A stretch of DNA of 64,000 nucleotides from Nostoc sp. UHCC 0302 (GCF_038096175.1 NZ_CP151099.1:6240001-6304000), one strand, 5' to 3'. Positions 1-9,181 are shown, counted from the stretch's first letter. Notes: generated from the sequence alone by a model not told the origin. A program made the numbers and translations.

Positions 1-286
1 TATGACTTTAGTCATACTAAAATTATGACTTTTTTCCACTACTGATTTTTAATTTAACGTTTTAAACTTGAGTCAACACAGCAATCCTATTTAGTTGTAA
101 AACAAGCAATTCCTCTTATATTATTACGAAAAATTTCCTTAATCAGGAAGGAAAACTATTGGCGCAGAAGACCTTATTATGAACGGTAAGGTTGCGACTT
201 TAAGAGAATATAAGGAGAAATGGTCACAAATTATTTAGGAAAGTTGTCACAAACAAACCAAACATAAATAAGTAAGAGAATTAATC

Positions 287-514
287 ATGAAACCTATCTT
301 CGTTGGCATTTTACTTGCTTTACCACTTGCATTTACCTCATTATCATCACAAGCATCGGCAGCAGAGGTTATTGTCAGACCTACGGCTCATAGACCCATT
401 GTTGTAGCCAGATCGCATTGGAAAACGGTTTATGTTAAGGGGCATTGGGAAACAATACGCGGTCGTCGGCACTGGGTTCCTGCTCGCACTGTGCGTGTAC
501 GTGTAAGAGGTTAA
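287..514 (+). CDS. small exported basic protein, unknown function
   Basis: The 75-residue protein starts with a clear Sec signal peptide: a short basic start, a hydrophobic stretch to about residue 22, then an ASA-A type cleavage site near residue 25. The mature part is about 50 residues, very rich in Arg, Val, His and Trp, with a repeated HW pattern (SHWKTVY, GHWETI, RHWVPAR), so it is strongly cationic. A purine-rich stretch (taagagaatt) lies upstream of the ATG. I do not recognise a family; a periplasmic or cell-surface location is inferred. Confidence 0.6.
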   Translation: MKPIFVGILLALPLAFTSLSSQASAAEVIVRPTAHRPIVVARSHWKTVYVKGHWETIRGRRHWVPARTVRVRVRG

Positions 515-919
515 TTATTATCTTATTCGCTGTATTTAGCACTGCTATTACAATAGGATGTAGCTAAATTCTAGATACAATTTTGGAAAGATTAGGCAAT
601 ATAGCGATTCTCATTTGAATGAGGTACACAGTAGAGGCGCACAGATATGTGCCTCTACTGTGTTTATCTGTAGTTAAGGATTTTTTCTGTAGTTGAACCA
701 TGTAGAAACCATTATATTTATATATTGCTTGGCTGGGTTTCCATTCATCAACTAGTTGATTTCTCAGTTAATAATTTAAATTTACAACGTGATATAGTAA
801 TGCTAAATCAACATTAGTTAACGAGTTGAATAGTGCAGAGTAATCCCACTTATGTATATTTAAAGTAAGAAATAAGAATCCTATTGGTTGAAAACAATTT
901 CCTTCTTAGTGAGTTAAGC
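515..919. other. intergenic region with one stem-loop
   Basis: No gene is supported in these 405 bases. The only structure seen is the perfect inverted repeat listed separately at 626-663; the rest is AT-rich leader sequence of the downstream esterase gene. Confidence 0.5.
626..663. terminator. 13-bp perfect stem-loop
   Basis: The arms acacagtagaggc and gcctctactgtgt are exact reverse complements around a 12-base loop. It lies about 110 bases after the small exported gene and could stop its transcript, but no clean U-tract follows. The gtagaggc core also resembles palindromic repeats dispersed in Nostoc-type genomes (compare the gttgcattgcaacgtctct palindrome near 59388), so it may be a repeat copy. 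Confidence 0.4.
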
Positions 920-1882
920 ATGAATATATATCAAAAACCACTATTCTTTCAAAAGATTTTTGTATTTATCATTGCAACACTTTTAACCACAGCTTGCAGT
1001 TCAATTCAAGCAATAGAAAAAAATAGACCTCAACAAAAAATATTAAATGGTGATAATTATGGAAAGCTAACTAATCAAGGTCGCTTACGCACCTACTATT
1101 TTTATGTTCCAAAAAATTATAATAAAAACCATTCGATGCCTTTAGTTTTAGTATTTCATGGAGATGCTGGGACTGGACATTCAATAAGTAATGTAACTCG
1201 CTTTAACAGTTTGGCGGAGAAAAAAAAGTTTATTGTTGTTTATCCAGATGGAATTGACAAAAAATGGAACCTTAGAGGAAATCCTAGAGGCAGGATAGAT
1301 GATGTATTATTTGTCAGTGCTTTAATTGATCATTTGAAGCAGCAAATAAATATTAACCAGCATAAAGTTTATGCTACTGGCTTCTCTAAAGGGGGAATCC
1401 TTACCCAAGCTTTAGCTTGTAAGTTACCTGATAAAATTGCCGCTTTCGCATCAGTAGCTGGCTCTCTTCCAGTTAGACTCAAAGGTAATTGCCAACCTCA
1501 GACTCCTATATCAATGCTGATGATCAACGGTACAAAAGATCGTGATGTACTTTATGAAGGTGATGATCACACACAACGAGGAGCGCTAATTTCTATTTCA
1601 GACATGGTAAGCTTTTGGCGATCGCACGATAAATGTAGCGCATCAGCTAAATCTCCACAAGCTCATGGCACTAGCCTCAGCAAAAACTCTCAAGTCAAAA
1701 CTTCTTGGTACTCACATTGTCAAGGTAACTCAGAAGTTGTGCAGCTAGCCGTGGTCAACGGTGGACATTTTTGGCCTGGTGGCACTTCAACAGATCCGAG
1801 TATAAATAAGTTCAACGCCAAGTTGAAATTGAACGCCAGTCAGACAATTTGGGACTTTTTTCAACGCCATACTTTGTCTTAG
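920..1882 (+). CDS. CE1/PHB-depolymerase-like esterase (LpqC family), secreted
   Basis: This is an alpha/beta-hydrolase of the polyhydroxybutyrate depolymerase / feruloyl esterase (CE1, LpqC) type, about 320 residues. Visible are the HGDAG oxyanion motif near residue 80, the nucleophile elbow GFSKGG with Ser near 155, the acid region NGTKDRDV near 205, and GGHFWPGG near 280 supplying the His. I chose the ATG at 920, giving an N-terminus MNIYQKPLFF with a hydrophobic segment ending in LTTAC, a weak lipobox; a TTG at 884 would add 12 residues before the signal and is less likely. The product is probably exported, possibly lipid-anchored. The substrate (polyester or feruloyl/acetyl ester) cannot be told from sequence. 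Confidence 0.8.
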   Translation: MNIYQKPLFFQKIFVFIIATLLTTACSSIQAIEKNRPQQKILNGDNYGKLTNQGRLRTYYFYVPKNYNKNHSMPLVLVFHGDAGTGHSISNVTRFNSLAEKKKFIVVYPDGIDKKWNLRGNPRGRIDDVLFVSALIDHLKQQININQHKVYATGFSKGGILTQALACKLPDKIAAFASVAGSLPVRLKGNCQPQTPISMLMINGTKDRDVLYEGDDHTQRGALISISDMVSFWRSHDKCSASAKSPQAHGTSLSKNSQVKTSWYSHCQGNSEVVQLAVVNGGHFWPGGTSTDPSINKFNAKLKLNASQTIWDFFQRHTLS

Positions 1883-1993
1883 AGGGGTGGGGACTGGGCA
1901 TTGGGCATTGGGCATTGTGAGTGCTGAGTCAAGAGTAAGATTATTTCTCCCCCTGCTCCCTGCTCCCTTGCCCCCCTGCCCCTCTGCCTCCTG

Positions 1994-2488
1994 TTATGCA
2001 GGAGTAAACTTCAGTGAGACACCATTCATACAGTAGCGTTCGCCAGTGGGTGCAGGGCCGTCGTTAAACACATGACCGAGATGTCCACCACAGCGACTAC
2101 AATGTACTTCTGTTCTGCTCATAAAAAACGACTTATCTACAGTAGTTGCGATCGCGCCTTCAATGGGCTTAAAAAAGCTAGGCCAGCCAGTACCACTATT
2201 AAATTTGGTGTCAGATGTAAACAAAGGCTGTCCACACCCAGCGCATAGAAAAGTACCTGGATTATATTCCTTATCTAGTGGGCTGGTATGAGCGCGCTCT
2301 GTACCATGTTTACGCAATACCCGAAACTGTTCTGGTGTCAGAATTGTCTGCCACTCTTCTTCAGGTTTAGTAATTTCAAATTTCTCGTTAGAAGTTGTCA
2401 TGTCTTCTGAACCCCAATTGATATAACGTGATAACAATGCTGTGCCAACTATTACTGCACTAGCTTCTAAAAAATAACGTTTGTCCAT
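1994..2488 (-). CDS. msrB: peptide-methionine (R)-S-oxide reductase MsrB
   Basis: MsrB reduces methionine-R-sulfoxide in proteins using thioredoxin. The 164-residue protein contains the two zinc-binding CxxC pairs (C82/C85 in CAGC, C130/C133 in CSRC), the GTGWPSF substrate region near 99-105, GHLGHVFNDGP at 135-145, and the catalytic Cys153 in RYCMNG. It has an N-terminal extension of about 30 residues with a hydrophobic segment (residues 6-20), suggesting membrane anchoring or export; an internal Met30 would give a cytosolic form. The gene is convergent with the esterase gene, separated by about 110 bases of short gggcatt-type repeats and C/T-rich sequence. Confidence 0.93.
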   Translation of the reverse strand: MDKRYFLEASAVIVGTALLSRYINWGSEDMTTSNEKFEITKPEEEWQTILTPEQFRVLRKHGTERAHTSPLDKEYNPGTFLCAGCGQPLFTSDTKFNSGTGWPSFFKPIEGAIATTVDKSFFMSRTEVHCSRCGGHLGHVFNDGPAPTGERYCMNGVSLKFTPA

Positions 2489-2783
2489 AATCTATTATTT
2501 TCTATTTTCACTGTAGCTGAATACGGAAACCCCCCACTTTAGCCTTCGGATTTTGCTTTGCAGTAAAAGTTATAAAATGATTCTGGAACTGGTAAGACAG
2601 CACAAATTATACCAATTTTCCCAAAAAATCTACATATTCAACCCTCTAAACCTAAATTTAGTCTCACTTTGTGATATTAGCCGCGATCGCTGTCGTAGGT
2701 TTGGGAATTTTTTAGTTTTTTGTACCTGAAACAAAAACAGGAGTTAATAGAAATGCATTACGTCAAAAGAATATAGCAAAATC
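2489..2783. other. divergent promoter region msrB / anion permease
   Basis: This gap lies between two divergent genes and should hold both promoters. It contains one GCGATCGC octamer (HIP1) near 2690. I see no operator or hairpin I can defend. Confidence 0.3.
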
Positions 2784-3968
2784 ATGATTGTTTTGAGAGC
2801 GATCGTTATTGGGCTGACTTATATAGGTTTGGGTTTAGGGTATCTACCTGGTTTGCGAATGAATCGAGCTAGTATTGCTCTAGTTGGTGCATCTTTGCTA
2901 ATTGCATTAGGAGTTTTAGACCTTAAAGAAGCATGGCAAGCCATAGACTATAAAACGCTGATTTTCTTGTTCGGCATGATGGTAATCAGCACAAACTTGG
3001 CTTACTCTGGTTTTTTTCAACTGACACTTGATACAGTTATACGCTTTGCCCGCAGTCCCTTGGGTTTACTAATTGTTTTAACTTTTGGCAGTGGAATTCT
3101 CTCAGCTTTTTTTCTGAATGATACCATTGCCTTAATTCTGACTCCTTTGACTCTAAGCTTAGCCCAAACACTAAAACTCAATCCTATTCCTTACTTACTT
3201 GCTTTAGCAGGAGCCACAAATCTTGGTTCAGTAGCAACATTAAGTGGTAATCCTCAAAACATTCTTATTGGTTCCTTTTCTGGTATCAGCTATCTCGATT
3301 TTGCTAAATCTTTGACACCCTTAGCACTAGTAAGTTTATTAATCCAGGTGGGATTGTTGTGGTGGCTTTATCCTGAAGTTCGTTCTACCAAATCTTGTTT
3401 AAGTGCAACCTCTATACGCTACCGTGTCTACAAACCGCTACTTACTAAAAGCCTCTTGATAACTGGAGGATTATTAATAGCATTCTTAATTGGCATACCC
3501 TTAGCCCAATCAACAATAGTAGCTGCTGGCTTAATGTTCATTACTAGGCGAATCAAACCACAACGAATTTTAAATAAAGTGGATTGGGACTTACTAGTGA
3601 TGTTTTCTGGGCTATTTATTGTCACCGCTGGAGTGGAAAAGTTAGGAATATTGAATTTATTTAGTGGCTTCGTTCATACTCCTTTGAGCATATTAGGAGT
3701 TACGGCTCTTCTCTCAAATTTAGTTTCTAATGTTCCGGCAGTATTGCTACTGCAACATTTAATTCCTCATCCTGACACGAAAACTTGGTTACTATTAGCA
3801 GCAGGCTCTACCTTGGCAGGTAATCTAACTCTGTTAGGTTCAGTTGCTAATTTAATTGTTGCTGAGGCTGTTGCTAAACTCGGCTATCAGCTATCATTTT
3901 GGGAACATTTACGTTTTGGTTTACCGTTAACTGCGCTAACTCTCATCCTCGCTTATTGGTGGATTTAG
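2784..3968 (+). CDS. SLC13/ArsB-like anion permease
   Basis: The 394-residue protein is almost entirely hydrophobic, with about 10-11 predicted membrane segments, and belongs to the ion-transporter superfamily that includes CitT/SLC13 and ArsB/NhaD. Family-like features are the two re-entrant-loop style motifs, FLNDTIALILTPL near 112-124 in the first half and NLVSNVPAVLLL near 312-323 in the second, plus GATNLGSVATLSGNPQN near 143-159. The substrate (dicarboxylate, sulfate or arsenite) cannot be assigned. The gene stands alone between msrB (divergent) and the MgtC-like gene (convergent). Confidence 0.8.
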   Translation: MIVLRAIVIGLTYIGLGLGYLPGLRMNRASIALVGASLLIALGVLDLKEAWQAIDYKTLIFLFGMMVISTNLAYSGFFQLTLDTVIRFARSPLGLLIVLTFGSGILSAFFLNDTIALILTPLTLSLAQTLKLNPIPYLLALAGATNLGSVATLSGNPQNILIGSFSGISYLDFAKSLTPLALVSLLIQVGLLWWLYPEVRSTKSCLSATSIRYRVYKPLLTKSLLITGGLLIAFLIGIPLAQSTIVAAGLMFITRRIKPQRILNKVDWDLLVMFSGLFIVTAGVEKLGILNLFSGFVHTPLSILGVTALLSNLVSNVPAVLLLQHLIPHPDTKTWLLLAAGSTLAGNLTLLGSVANLIVAEAVAKLGYQLSFWEHLRFGLPLTALTLILAYWWI

Positions 3969-4020
3969 TTAAGGGCATAAAAGTCTCTTCCCCCACACTC
4001 TTGTTCAAGATAGTCAAAAG

Positions 4021-4557
4021 TTATTCATCATCAGAATCCTCAGAGGTAGTTTTTATCTCCTGAGTATTTCTCTGTTTACCTTGACCTATCAGAGACATAA
4101 ATGAGCGACTCAGCCGTTTTACTCCACTTAAGGTAATCAGGGTTAGTAGCCCTCCCAATAATCCCATTTGCCACAGTCCACAACCAATCGCCGCTCCCAA
4201 ACCGGCGGCAGTCCAAATGCAGGCAGCTGTAGTTAAACCTCGCACTTTTGGTATCGCAGATTTTCTGGGAGATTCTTGTAAAATTAATCCGGCTCCGAGA
4301 AATCCTACTCCAGTAGCTACACCTTGAATTGTCCGACTCAGTGCATTGATAGCAGCATAGGGACTATCGCCCTCAACTTGCAAAGGAATCATTACGAATA
4401 TTGCTGCTCCCATACTAACCAGCATAAATGTCCTCATCCCCGCAGGTCTACCCCCTTGCTGACGGTTAAAGCCAATCATGCAACCCACTAAGAGCGCCAA
4501 AGTCAATCTGAATAATATATGTAGCCAATCATTGGCAGTAATAAACATTAGCCCCAT
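4021..4557 (-). CDS. MgtC/SapB family membrane protein
   Basis: The 178-residue protein matches the MgtC/SapB family: LLVGCMIGFNRQ near the N-terminus, GRPAGMRTFMLVSMGAA, and GVGFLGAGLIL near 80-90, with four to five membrane helices. It lacks the long C-terminal ACT-like domain of Salmonella MgtC and ends in an acidic hydrophilic tail. MgtC proteins are linked to growth at low Mg2+ and modulation of ATP synthase or virulence; the role in cyanobacteria is not established. It converges with the anion permease gene across about 50 bases. Confidence 0.85.
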   Translation of the reverse strand: MGLMFITANDWLHILFRLTLALLVGCMIGFNRQQGGRPAGMRTFMLVSMGAAIFVMIPLQVEGDSPYAAINALSRTIQGVATGVGFLGAGLILQESPRKSAIPKVRGLTTAACIWTAAGLGAAIGCGLWQMGLLGGLLTLITLSGVKRLSRSFMSLIGQGKQRNTQEIKTTSEDSDDE

Positions 4558-4983
4558 TGCCGTACTCTTCTTAGAAATAGGATGAAATTTCGCGCCTATT
4601 GCCAGTAGGCTGGATGGCTACCCATACTTATGGGGGAAACCTATACTACAGTAAATTAATAGGTTTAATGTATATTAAGGTTAATTTAACAAAAGGTTAG
4701 GAATAAGTAAACCATCATACACCAACCAATAATTTCAGTATTCCCCCCCAAGTGTGGGAGATGAGGAAGCAGGAGAGCAGGGGGAAACAATAAACTATGC
4801 CCTATGCCCGATTTTTCTAATCCCCAACCTATTGAATACGGCTTAATATACATTTATTTGATAGGAATACCGTATTTTTTTGAAACCTCTTGTTAGGCAC
4901 AGAGGAATATGTGATACTCTTAGAACTATGTACAAAACACGGTATTCCTATCGACTTACCGTTGTTTTTAAAGGACAGGACTC
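4558..4983. other. ssuD upstream region
   Basis: This 426-base gap lies between mgtC-like and ssuD, which diverge from it. It carries a C/T-rich and gggg-rich repeat patch near 4740-4815 and the inverted repeat described at 4860-4952. A reading frame crossing 4890-5099 uses an atypical start and is mostly inside ssuD in another frame, so I do not call it. Confidence 0.4.
4860..4952. promoter_or_regulatory. ssuD: 13-bp inverted repeat upstream of ssuD
   Basis: The left arm gataggaataccg (4860-4872) and right arm cggtattcctatc (4940-4952) are exact reverse complements 67 bases apart, ending about 30 bases before the ssuD ATG. The spacing fits two operator half-sites for a dimeric or looping regulator (CysB-type control of ssu genes is known in other bacteria) or a long hairpin in the leader mRNA. 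Function is inferred from position and symmetry only. Confidence 0.4.
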
Positions 4984-6141
4984 ATGCAGCTACTATGGTT
5001 CATCCCAACCCACGGCGACGGACGCTACCTTGCAACTGCCACAGGTGGAAGAGCAGTGAGCTTTGCCTATCTGCGGCAAATTGCCCAAGCGGTGGATGAC
5101 CTTGGCTATACAGGGGCATTACTACCTACAGGTCGCTCTTGTGAGGATGCTTGGATTGTAGCGTCAACATTGGTATCACTAACGCGACAGATGCGTTTTT
5201 TGGTTGCGATTCGTCCCGGATTGGTATCGCCTGGAGTAGCAGCACGGATGGCAGCAACCTTTGATCGGCTTTCTGGTGGGCGCTTGCTGATTAATGTGGT
5301 CACAGGTGGTGATCCTGTGGAGTTAGCAGGAGATGGCTTACATTTGGGTCATGACGATCGCTATGAATTAACAGATGAATTTTTGACAGTGTGGCGAGCG
5401 ATCGCCAGTGGTGAACAAGCAAATCTCCAAGGGGATTATTTCAACATTCAGGATGGCAAGTTGTTGTTTCCCCCTGTTCAGAAGCCACATCCGCCATTGT
5501 GGTTTGGTGGTTCCTCTCCCATCGCCCAAAAGATTGCAGCCAAGCACGTAGATGTCTACTTAACTTGGGGTGAACCACCTGCACAAGTAGCCGAGAAGAT
5601 TGCAACTGTTCGCAGATTGGCAGAGGCAGAAGGACGGACTTTGCGATTTGGGATTCGTCTACACGTGATTGTGCGAGAAACCGAGAGTGAAGCTTGGGAT
5701 GCAGCGAATCAATTGATTCGGTATGTAGATGACGAGGCGATCGCCAAAGCCCAAAAAGCTTATGCCCGCATGGATTCAGTTGGACAGCGCCGGATGACAC
5801 AGTTACACAAAGGCGATCGTGAGGCATTAGAAATTAGCCCGAATCTATGGGCAGGAGTGGGTTTAGTGCGCGGTGGTGCTGGAACCGCCCTAGTAGGTGA
5901 TCCCCAAACCGTTGCCGCCAGGATATTAGAGTATGCAGATTTGGGGATTGAGTCTTTTATTCTCTCTGGTTATCCCCATTTAGAAGAAGCTTATCGAGTA
6001 GCAGAACTACTATTTCCGCATCTGCCATTAGAGAACCTACCCGCAGTTGAGCAACAGCACGTTTTGAGTCCATTTGGCGAAATTGTTGCCAACCAAGATT
6101 TTCCTAACCAGTCCAAGGAGAAAGCCACATCCATTTCTTAG
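4984..6141 (+). CDS. ssuD: FMNH2-dependent alkanesulfonate monooxygenase SsuD
   Basis: SsuD cleaves alkanesulfonates to aldehyde and sulfite using FMNH2 and O2, supplying sulfur during sulfate limitation. The 385-residue product has the bacterial-luciferase-like fold signature: [16 protein letters not shown] at the N-terminus, [12 protein letters not shown] near 40-51, [17 protein letters not shown] near 101-117, [28 protein letters not shown] region near 170-200, and the C-terminal [12 protein letters not shown]. An AAAGGACAG ribosome-binding stretch precedes the ATG. It is followed after 47 bases by the flavin reductase gene, so the two likely form an operon. Confidence 0.93.
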   Translation: MQLLWFIPTHGDGRYLATATGGRAVSFAYLRQIAQAVDDLGYTGALLPTGRSCEDAWIVASTLVSLTRQMRFLVAIRPGLVSPGVAARMAATFDRLSGGRLLINVVTGGDPVELAGDGLHLGHDDRYELTDEFLTVWRAIASGEQANLQGDYFNIQDGKLLFPPVQKPHPPLWFGGSSPIAQKIAAKHVDVYLTWGEPPAQVAEKIATVRRLAEAEGRTLRFGIRLHVIVRETESEAWDAANQLIRYVDDEAIAKAQKAYARMDSVGQRRMTQLHKGDREALEISPNLWAGVGLVRGGAGTALVGDPQTVAARILEYADLGIESFILSGYPHLEEAYRVAELLFPHLPLENLPAVEQQHVLSPFGEIVANQDFPNQSKEKATSIS

Positions 6142-6188
6142 TTAAAGTTATTCCCCAGTCCCTAATCTTCAATATGGAGTTTAATTAA

Positions 6189-6755
6189 ATGACTAATATT
6201 CTTGCGATCGCCGGTAGTCCATCACATCCTTCTAGAACCTACGGAATTTTGGAATATAGTTCCAAGCTTTTACAGCAGCAAGGCTTACACGTAGACATAA
6301 TTTCAGCTAGAGATTTACCTGCTGAAGATTTGGTTTTTGGACGCTATGACAGCCCAGCTTTGGAACAGCCAAAAGCCTTACTTGCAAAAGCAGATGGTGT
6401 AATTATTGCCACCCCTATTTACAAAGCTGCTTACACAGGTGTACTCAAAGCATTTTTAGACTTGCTGCCCCAGAAATCATTAACAGGAAAAGTTGTATTA
6501 CCAATCGCTACGGGTGGGACGATTGCTCATTTGTTAGCAGTTGAATATGCCTTGAAACCCATCTTATCTGAATTAGGAGCGCGGCATATTCTAGCCACTA
6601 TTTATGCGGTAGACAAACAACTTGAACGGCTACCTGATGGTAGCGTGCAGCCTGACGCAGAGATTGAGCAAAGACTCAAAGATGTTCTTAAAGAATTTGT
6701 CGCAGGTGTGAAATATTCTGCCGCAGCCCCTCCAGAATTGGCTCATGCCAACTAA
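6189..6755 (+). CDS. ssuE: NADPH-dependent FMN reductase SsuE
   Basis: The 188-residue flavodoxin-like reductase supplies FMNH2 to SsuD. Visible motifs are AGSPSHPSRT near 8-17 (FMN phosphate loop), ATPIYKAAYTGVLKAFLDLLP near 76-96, which is the SsuE-type dimer/tetramer helix, and LPIATGGTIAHLLA near 105-118. It follows ssuD on the same strand, preceded by ATATGGAG. A strong stem-loop follows at 6784-6816. Confidence 0.92.
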   Translation: MTNILAIAGSPSHPSRTYGILEYSSKLLQQQGLHVDIISARDLPAEDLVFGRYDSPALEQPKALLAKADGVIIATPIYKAAYTGVLKAFLDLLPQKSLTGKVVLPIATGGTIAHLLAVEYALKPILSELGARHILATIYAVDKQLERLPDGSVQPDAEIEQRLKDVLKEFVAGVKYSAAAPPELAHAN

Positions 6756-6783
6756 ATAATCAAGTTTATACCTCCGTTTGCTT

Positions 6784-6816
6784 GTAGCAGAAGGGTAATT
6801 TTTACCTTTCTGCTAC
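6784..6816 (+). terminator. terminator-like stem-loop after ssuE
   Basis: The arms gtagcagaagggtaa and ttacctttctgctac form a 15-bp stem with a single G-U wobble and a 3-base ttt loop, 29 bases after the ssuE stop and followed by a T-rich stretch. This is a convincing intrinsic terminator for the ssu operon. Confidence 0.75.
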
Positions 6817-7007
6817 CTTTCTCTAAAATTTTGAATGGCAATTATCAAGTTATATATTTAAGAGCCAGCCAATTTATAATTTTGGCACATTAGCAATGGT
6901 AAATAGCTAATTAAAGCTTTTGAATATGAATAAACTGCTAACATTGCAAATATTTTGTCAGAAGACTAAATATTAGAAATATTCTAATGTTCTCCTAACC
7001 TATACTT

Positions 7008-7040
7008 GTGGTAGATGGGTTATTTCATCCCATCTGCTAC
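7008..7040. terminator. second stem-loop downstream of ssuE
   Basis: gtggtagatggg and cccatctgctac pair over 12 positions with two G-U wobbles and a 9-base loop. It resembles the first hairpin in its outer ctgctac arm. Being about 140 bases before the next gene, it could be a leader hairpin or a diverged repeat of the terminator. Confidence 0.4.
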
Positions 7041-7183
7041 TTAACTATGAATTTTTATAGCTATATAAAATAGAATGTAGAGGAGATGTTAATGACAAAA
7101 TAGAAATTACAAATTAGGATTAAATAGTGTTTGTATATAGTCTGGATTAATTTTTGACTATTAACTAAAAATTTATAATTTTT

Positions 7184-7429
7184 ATGCCCCAAGAATCTGA
7201 TTTCTTATCCGGATTATGTGATTTTCTTTATCCTCGTAGTCCATATTACGGTCAGTTCGAGCCAGAATATTTAATTTTTAACGCTAATCTACAGGAATTT
7301 GCTCAACGCGTAAGCTACATATCTAGCCTGCAAAGTAACGGTAAGCTTTCCCCAGAAGAAGCTTACAAACAAATTCAAATCCTTTGGAAACAGTTGAAAC
7401 GTGCCAAAAAGGAATTAGAAATTAGCTAA
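7184..7429 (+). CDS. small conserved cyanobacterial protein (DUF7219-like)
   Basis: The 81-residue protein is soluble and contains FLYPRSPYYGQ, LIFNANLQEFAQRVSYI and KLSPEEAYKQIQILWKQLKR. This pattern is familiar from a small cyanobacterium-restricted family (I believe DUF7219; from memory only). The two helices suggest a compact helical protein. Function is unknown. The gene stands alone after an AT-rich leader. Confidence 0.65.
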   Translation: MPQESDFLSGLCDFLYPRSPYYGQFEPEYLIFNANLQEFAQRVSYISSLQSNGKLSPEEAYKQIQILWKQLKRAKKELEIS

Positions 7430-7805
7430 ATTCTGTTTTATGTGAAAGTGTTCTCGCATGGTTTCCATGATGCGATCGCGCATATTCATCTTTGGTGTAA
7501 TCTCGCACCGCATCCACAAGTTTTGTCAGTTTTCTAAAAAACTTTATGCTGTTTTAGCTGGAATATATTATACGGTTTCTCTAAAATATAACGACAGATT
7601 AAACCAGGCTGTAATTGCGCTTAAGTGCTACTACGTAGCTTGCTTCTACGAAGTGGTACGATGTCTTGCTTTCACTTAGAGAATTGGTATTAATATTCTA
7701 TAAATCAAAAAGTTTCAACTTTTTGCTAAGTATAGTTCTTATAAATTTTACTCTATAGCCTCCAACACTTCTAAATAGTCGCGCTCTATCTGAACCTCTT
7801 TGTAA
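7430..7805. other. intergenic region with repeat fragments
   Basis: No credible gene. It contains a tgcgatcgcgcat HIP1-type palindrome near 7470 and a palindromic patch near 7629-7662 (ctacgtagcttgcttctacg) of the kind dispersed in Nostoc-type genomes. Confidence 0.35.
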
Positions 7806-8162
7806 GATGCAGTTCAAATAGAGTTTTGGAGACTAAACAATATACAGACTTGTCCCTCCTGGCAATATCCCTTGTATACCAATGGGTTTTACTGTTCTAA
7901 CTGTCCTCAGCAGATTCGATGTAAAAACTGCCGTGAGATACTTCTTCCTGACGCAAAACGATGTGTAATGTGTGAAACCCCAATAGGTGAAGGACAGAAC
8001 GGATCACCATCAAGCAATGGCGGTAGTCTACCTCGTGTAATGAACACATTAAAATTCGTTGAAACCAGCAAGGGATACTCACGTGGAATTCAGGCTGCTC
8101 TAAGCAACGAAGTAGGTATTAGCTGGGGTGGTGCTGCGATCGCCGTGATCGTTGGTGGATAA
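7806..8162 (+). pseudogene. zinc-ribbon protein, probably decayed at both ends
   Basis: The frame is open from 7806 and encodes a double zinc-ribbon-like segment: TCPSW, FYCSNC, IRCKNC, KRCVMC. It looks coding well before the first usable start (TTG at 7872), and the first knuckle reads CPSW where CPSC is expected. After a Ser/Gly linker it runs into a short hydrophobic Gly/Ala/Ile segment and stops abruptly. From TTG the product would be 96 residues. I read it as a gene that has lost its start and probably its C-terminal half; a short functional protein from the TTG cannot be excluded. Confidence 0.5.
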
Positions 8163-8174
8163 ATGACACCTTGA

Positions 8175-8339
8175 AAACCACCTAATGGTTGTCTTGCCAC
8201 TCGCAATCTAAGTAATACCGAACCTCAACAACTTTTTTTATTCAACTACGAATCTAGCGACGAGAACAAAGAAGCTACGATTGATGCAGTTGCTCAACTG
8301 CCCGAATACCGTCTAATTCATAGCAAAAATAAGAGATAA
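8175..8339 (+). pseudogene. orphan coding remnant without a start codon
   Basis: After a stop at 8172-8174, this 54-codon open stretch has protein-like composition (LFLFNYESSDENKEAT, DAVAQLPEYRLIHSKNK) but no start codon or ribosome-binding site. It follows the zinc-ribbon remnant and may be the tail of the same or an adjacent lost gene. The parent family is not recognised. Confidence 0.35.
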
Positions 8340-8449
8340 CGTAACAAAGTAAACATTTATTAAAACAGTTCAGAGTAAATACAACTCCTAATGAGCTTCT
8401 AGTTACTCTATTTTTAAGGATAAATAACTATTTCACGAGTGATCGCACA

Positions 8450-9148
8450 ATGGACGACAGCAAGGTATTGTTTGACTACTGGCATGACCGAGTGCAGCTG
8501 AAAAACTATGAATTGATTACGGCTCCGGGACACGTTCAAACTCAGGAGCTACGCCATGAATGTACTAACTACGATGATCTTTGGCGTAGCCCCGAAGTTC
8601 AACGGCTGGATGAACCAGATCGTAACTGGGTTATTGCTATTATTAAATACGAATGTACAGCCAAAGTTTTACAGAATCGGGCTGGTCGTCTGCGCGATCG
8701 CGCTAATGAACTTGAAGCAGCTTCTCATGAACAAGATCAACAAAAATCTAAGCTGCTGGGTCTTATTAAAGCATTACAAGAGAAATTATTTGGTAAAGAT
8801 AAAGAAATTAAGAGATTAGAAGCACGAGTTGCATCGCTAGAAGCTGAAAATGAAGCCTTCCGATCTGAAGCTGAGAATAGTAAAGCTGAGGCGGAAATGG
8901 TTACAGAACTAGAGCAGCTTAAAAAGAAGTACAATGCGGTTGAGAAGCGAAGACAGGAACTAGCTAAAAATAATCAGAGTTTAGGTGGAAGAGTTGCCCA
9001 TACCAAACGGTATAAGCATCAAAGGGACGAAGCAATCGCTTTAATTGAACAGCAGAAACAGCAAATTGCTACGTTAGTTCAAGAGAGTCAGCGTCTTCGC
9101 GAACAGAATGAAAAACTTTATCAGAAATTAAAACAAGTGGAGCGATAA
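8450..9148 (+). CDS. coiled-coil protein, unknown function
   Basis: The 232-residue protein has a short globular N-terminus (residues 1-75, with YWHDRV and RNWVIAIIKYECTAK) followed by about 150 residues of nearly continuous coiled coil with heptad Leu/Glu/Lys composition (KEIKRLEARVASLEAENEAF, then QQKQQIATLVQESQRL). No catalytic motif is visible. A second helical protein follows after about 30 bases on the same strand, so the two probably form an operon and may assemble together. Confidence 0.65.
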   Translation: MDDSKVLFDYWHDRVQLKNYELITAPGHVQTQELRHECTNYDDLWRSPEVQRLDEPDRNWVIAIIKYECTAKVLQNRAGRLRDRANELEAASHEQDQQKSKLLGLIKALQEKLFGKDKEIKRLEARVASLEAENEAFRSEAENSKAEAEMVTELEQLKKKYNAVEKRRQELAKNNQSLGGRVAHTKRYKHQRDEAIALIEQQKQQIATLVQESQRLREQNEKLYQKLKQVER

Positions 9149-9181
9149 AATGCTCTAAATTTGGGACTCTCGATAGTAATC

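Larger units (their letters stand above)
6756..7183. other. intergenic region with two related hairpins
   Basis: No gene is seen. Two stem-loops sharing a (gtag)…(ctgctac) theme occur at 6784-6816 and 7008-7040 and are listed separately. The rest is AT-rich. Confidence 0.5.

Noticed and set aside
4890-5099. 69-codon + frame overlapping the ssuD start
   Set aside because: Atypical start, ends inside ssuD in another frame, and is explained by the leader inverted repeat.
5441-5827. 128-codon minus-strand frame inside ssuD
   Set aside because: Fully antisense to a strongly conserved gene; no family pattern and composition follows the ssuD codons.
4984-6755. Functional link between ssuDE and the phosphorothioation genes
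   Set aside because: Both concern sulfur, but they are 5.5 kb apart with unrelated genes (tRNA, argF, lexA) between; chance proximity is the simpler view.
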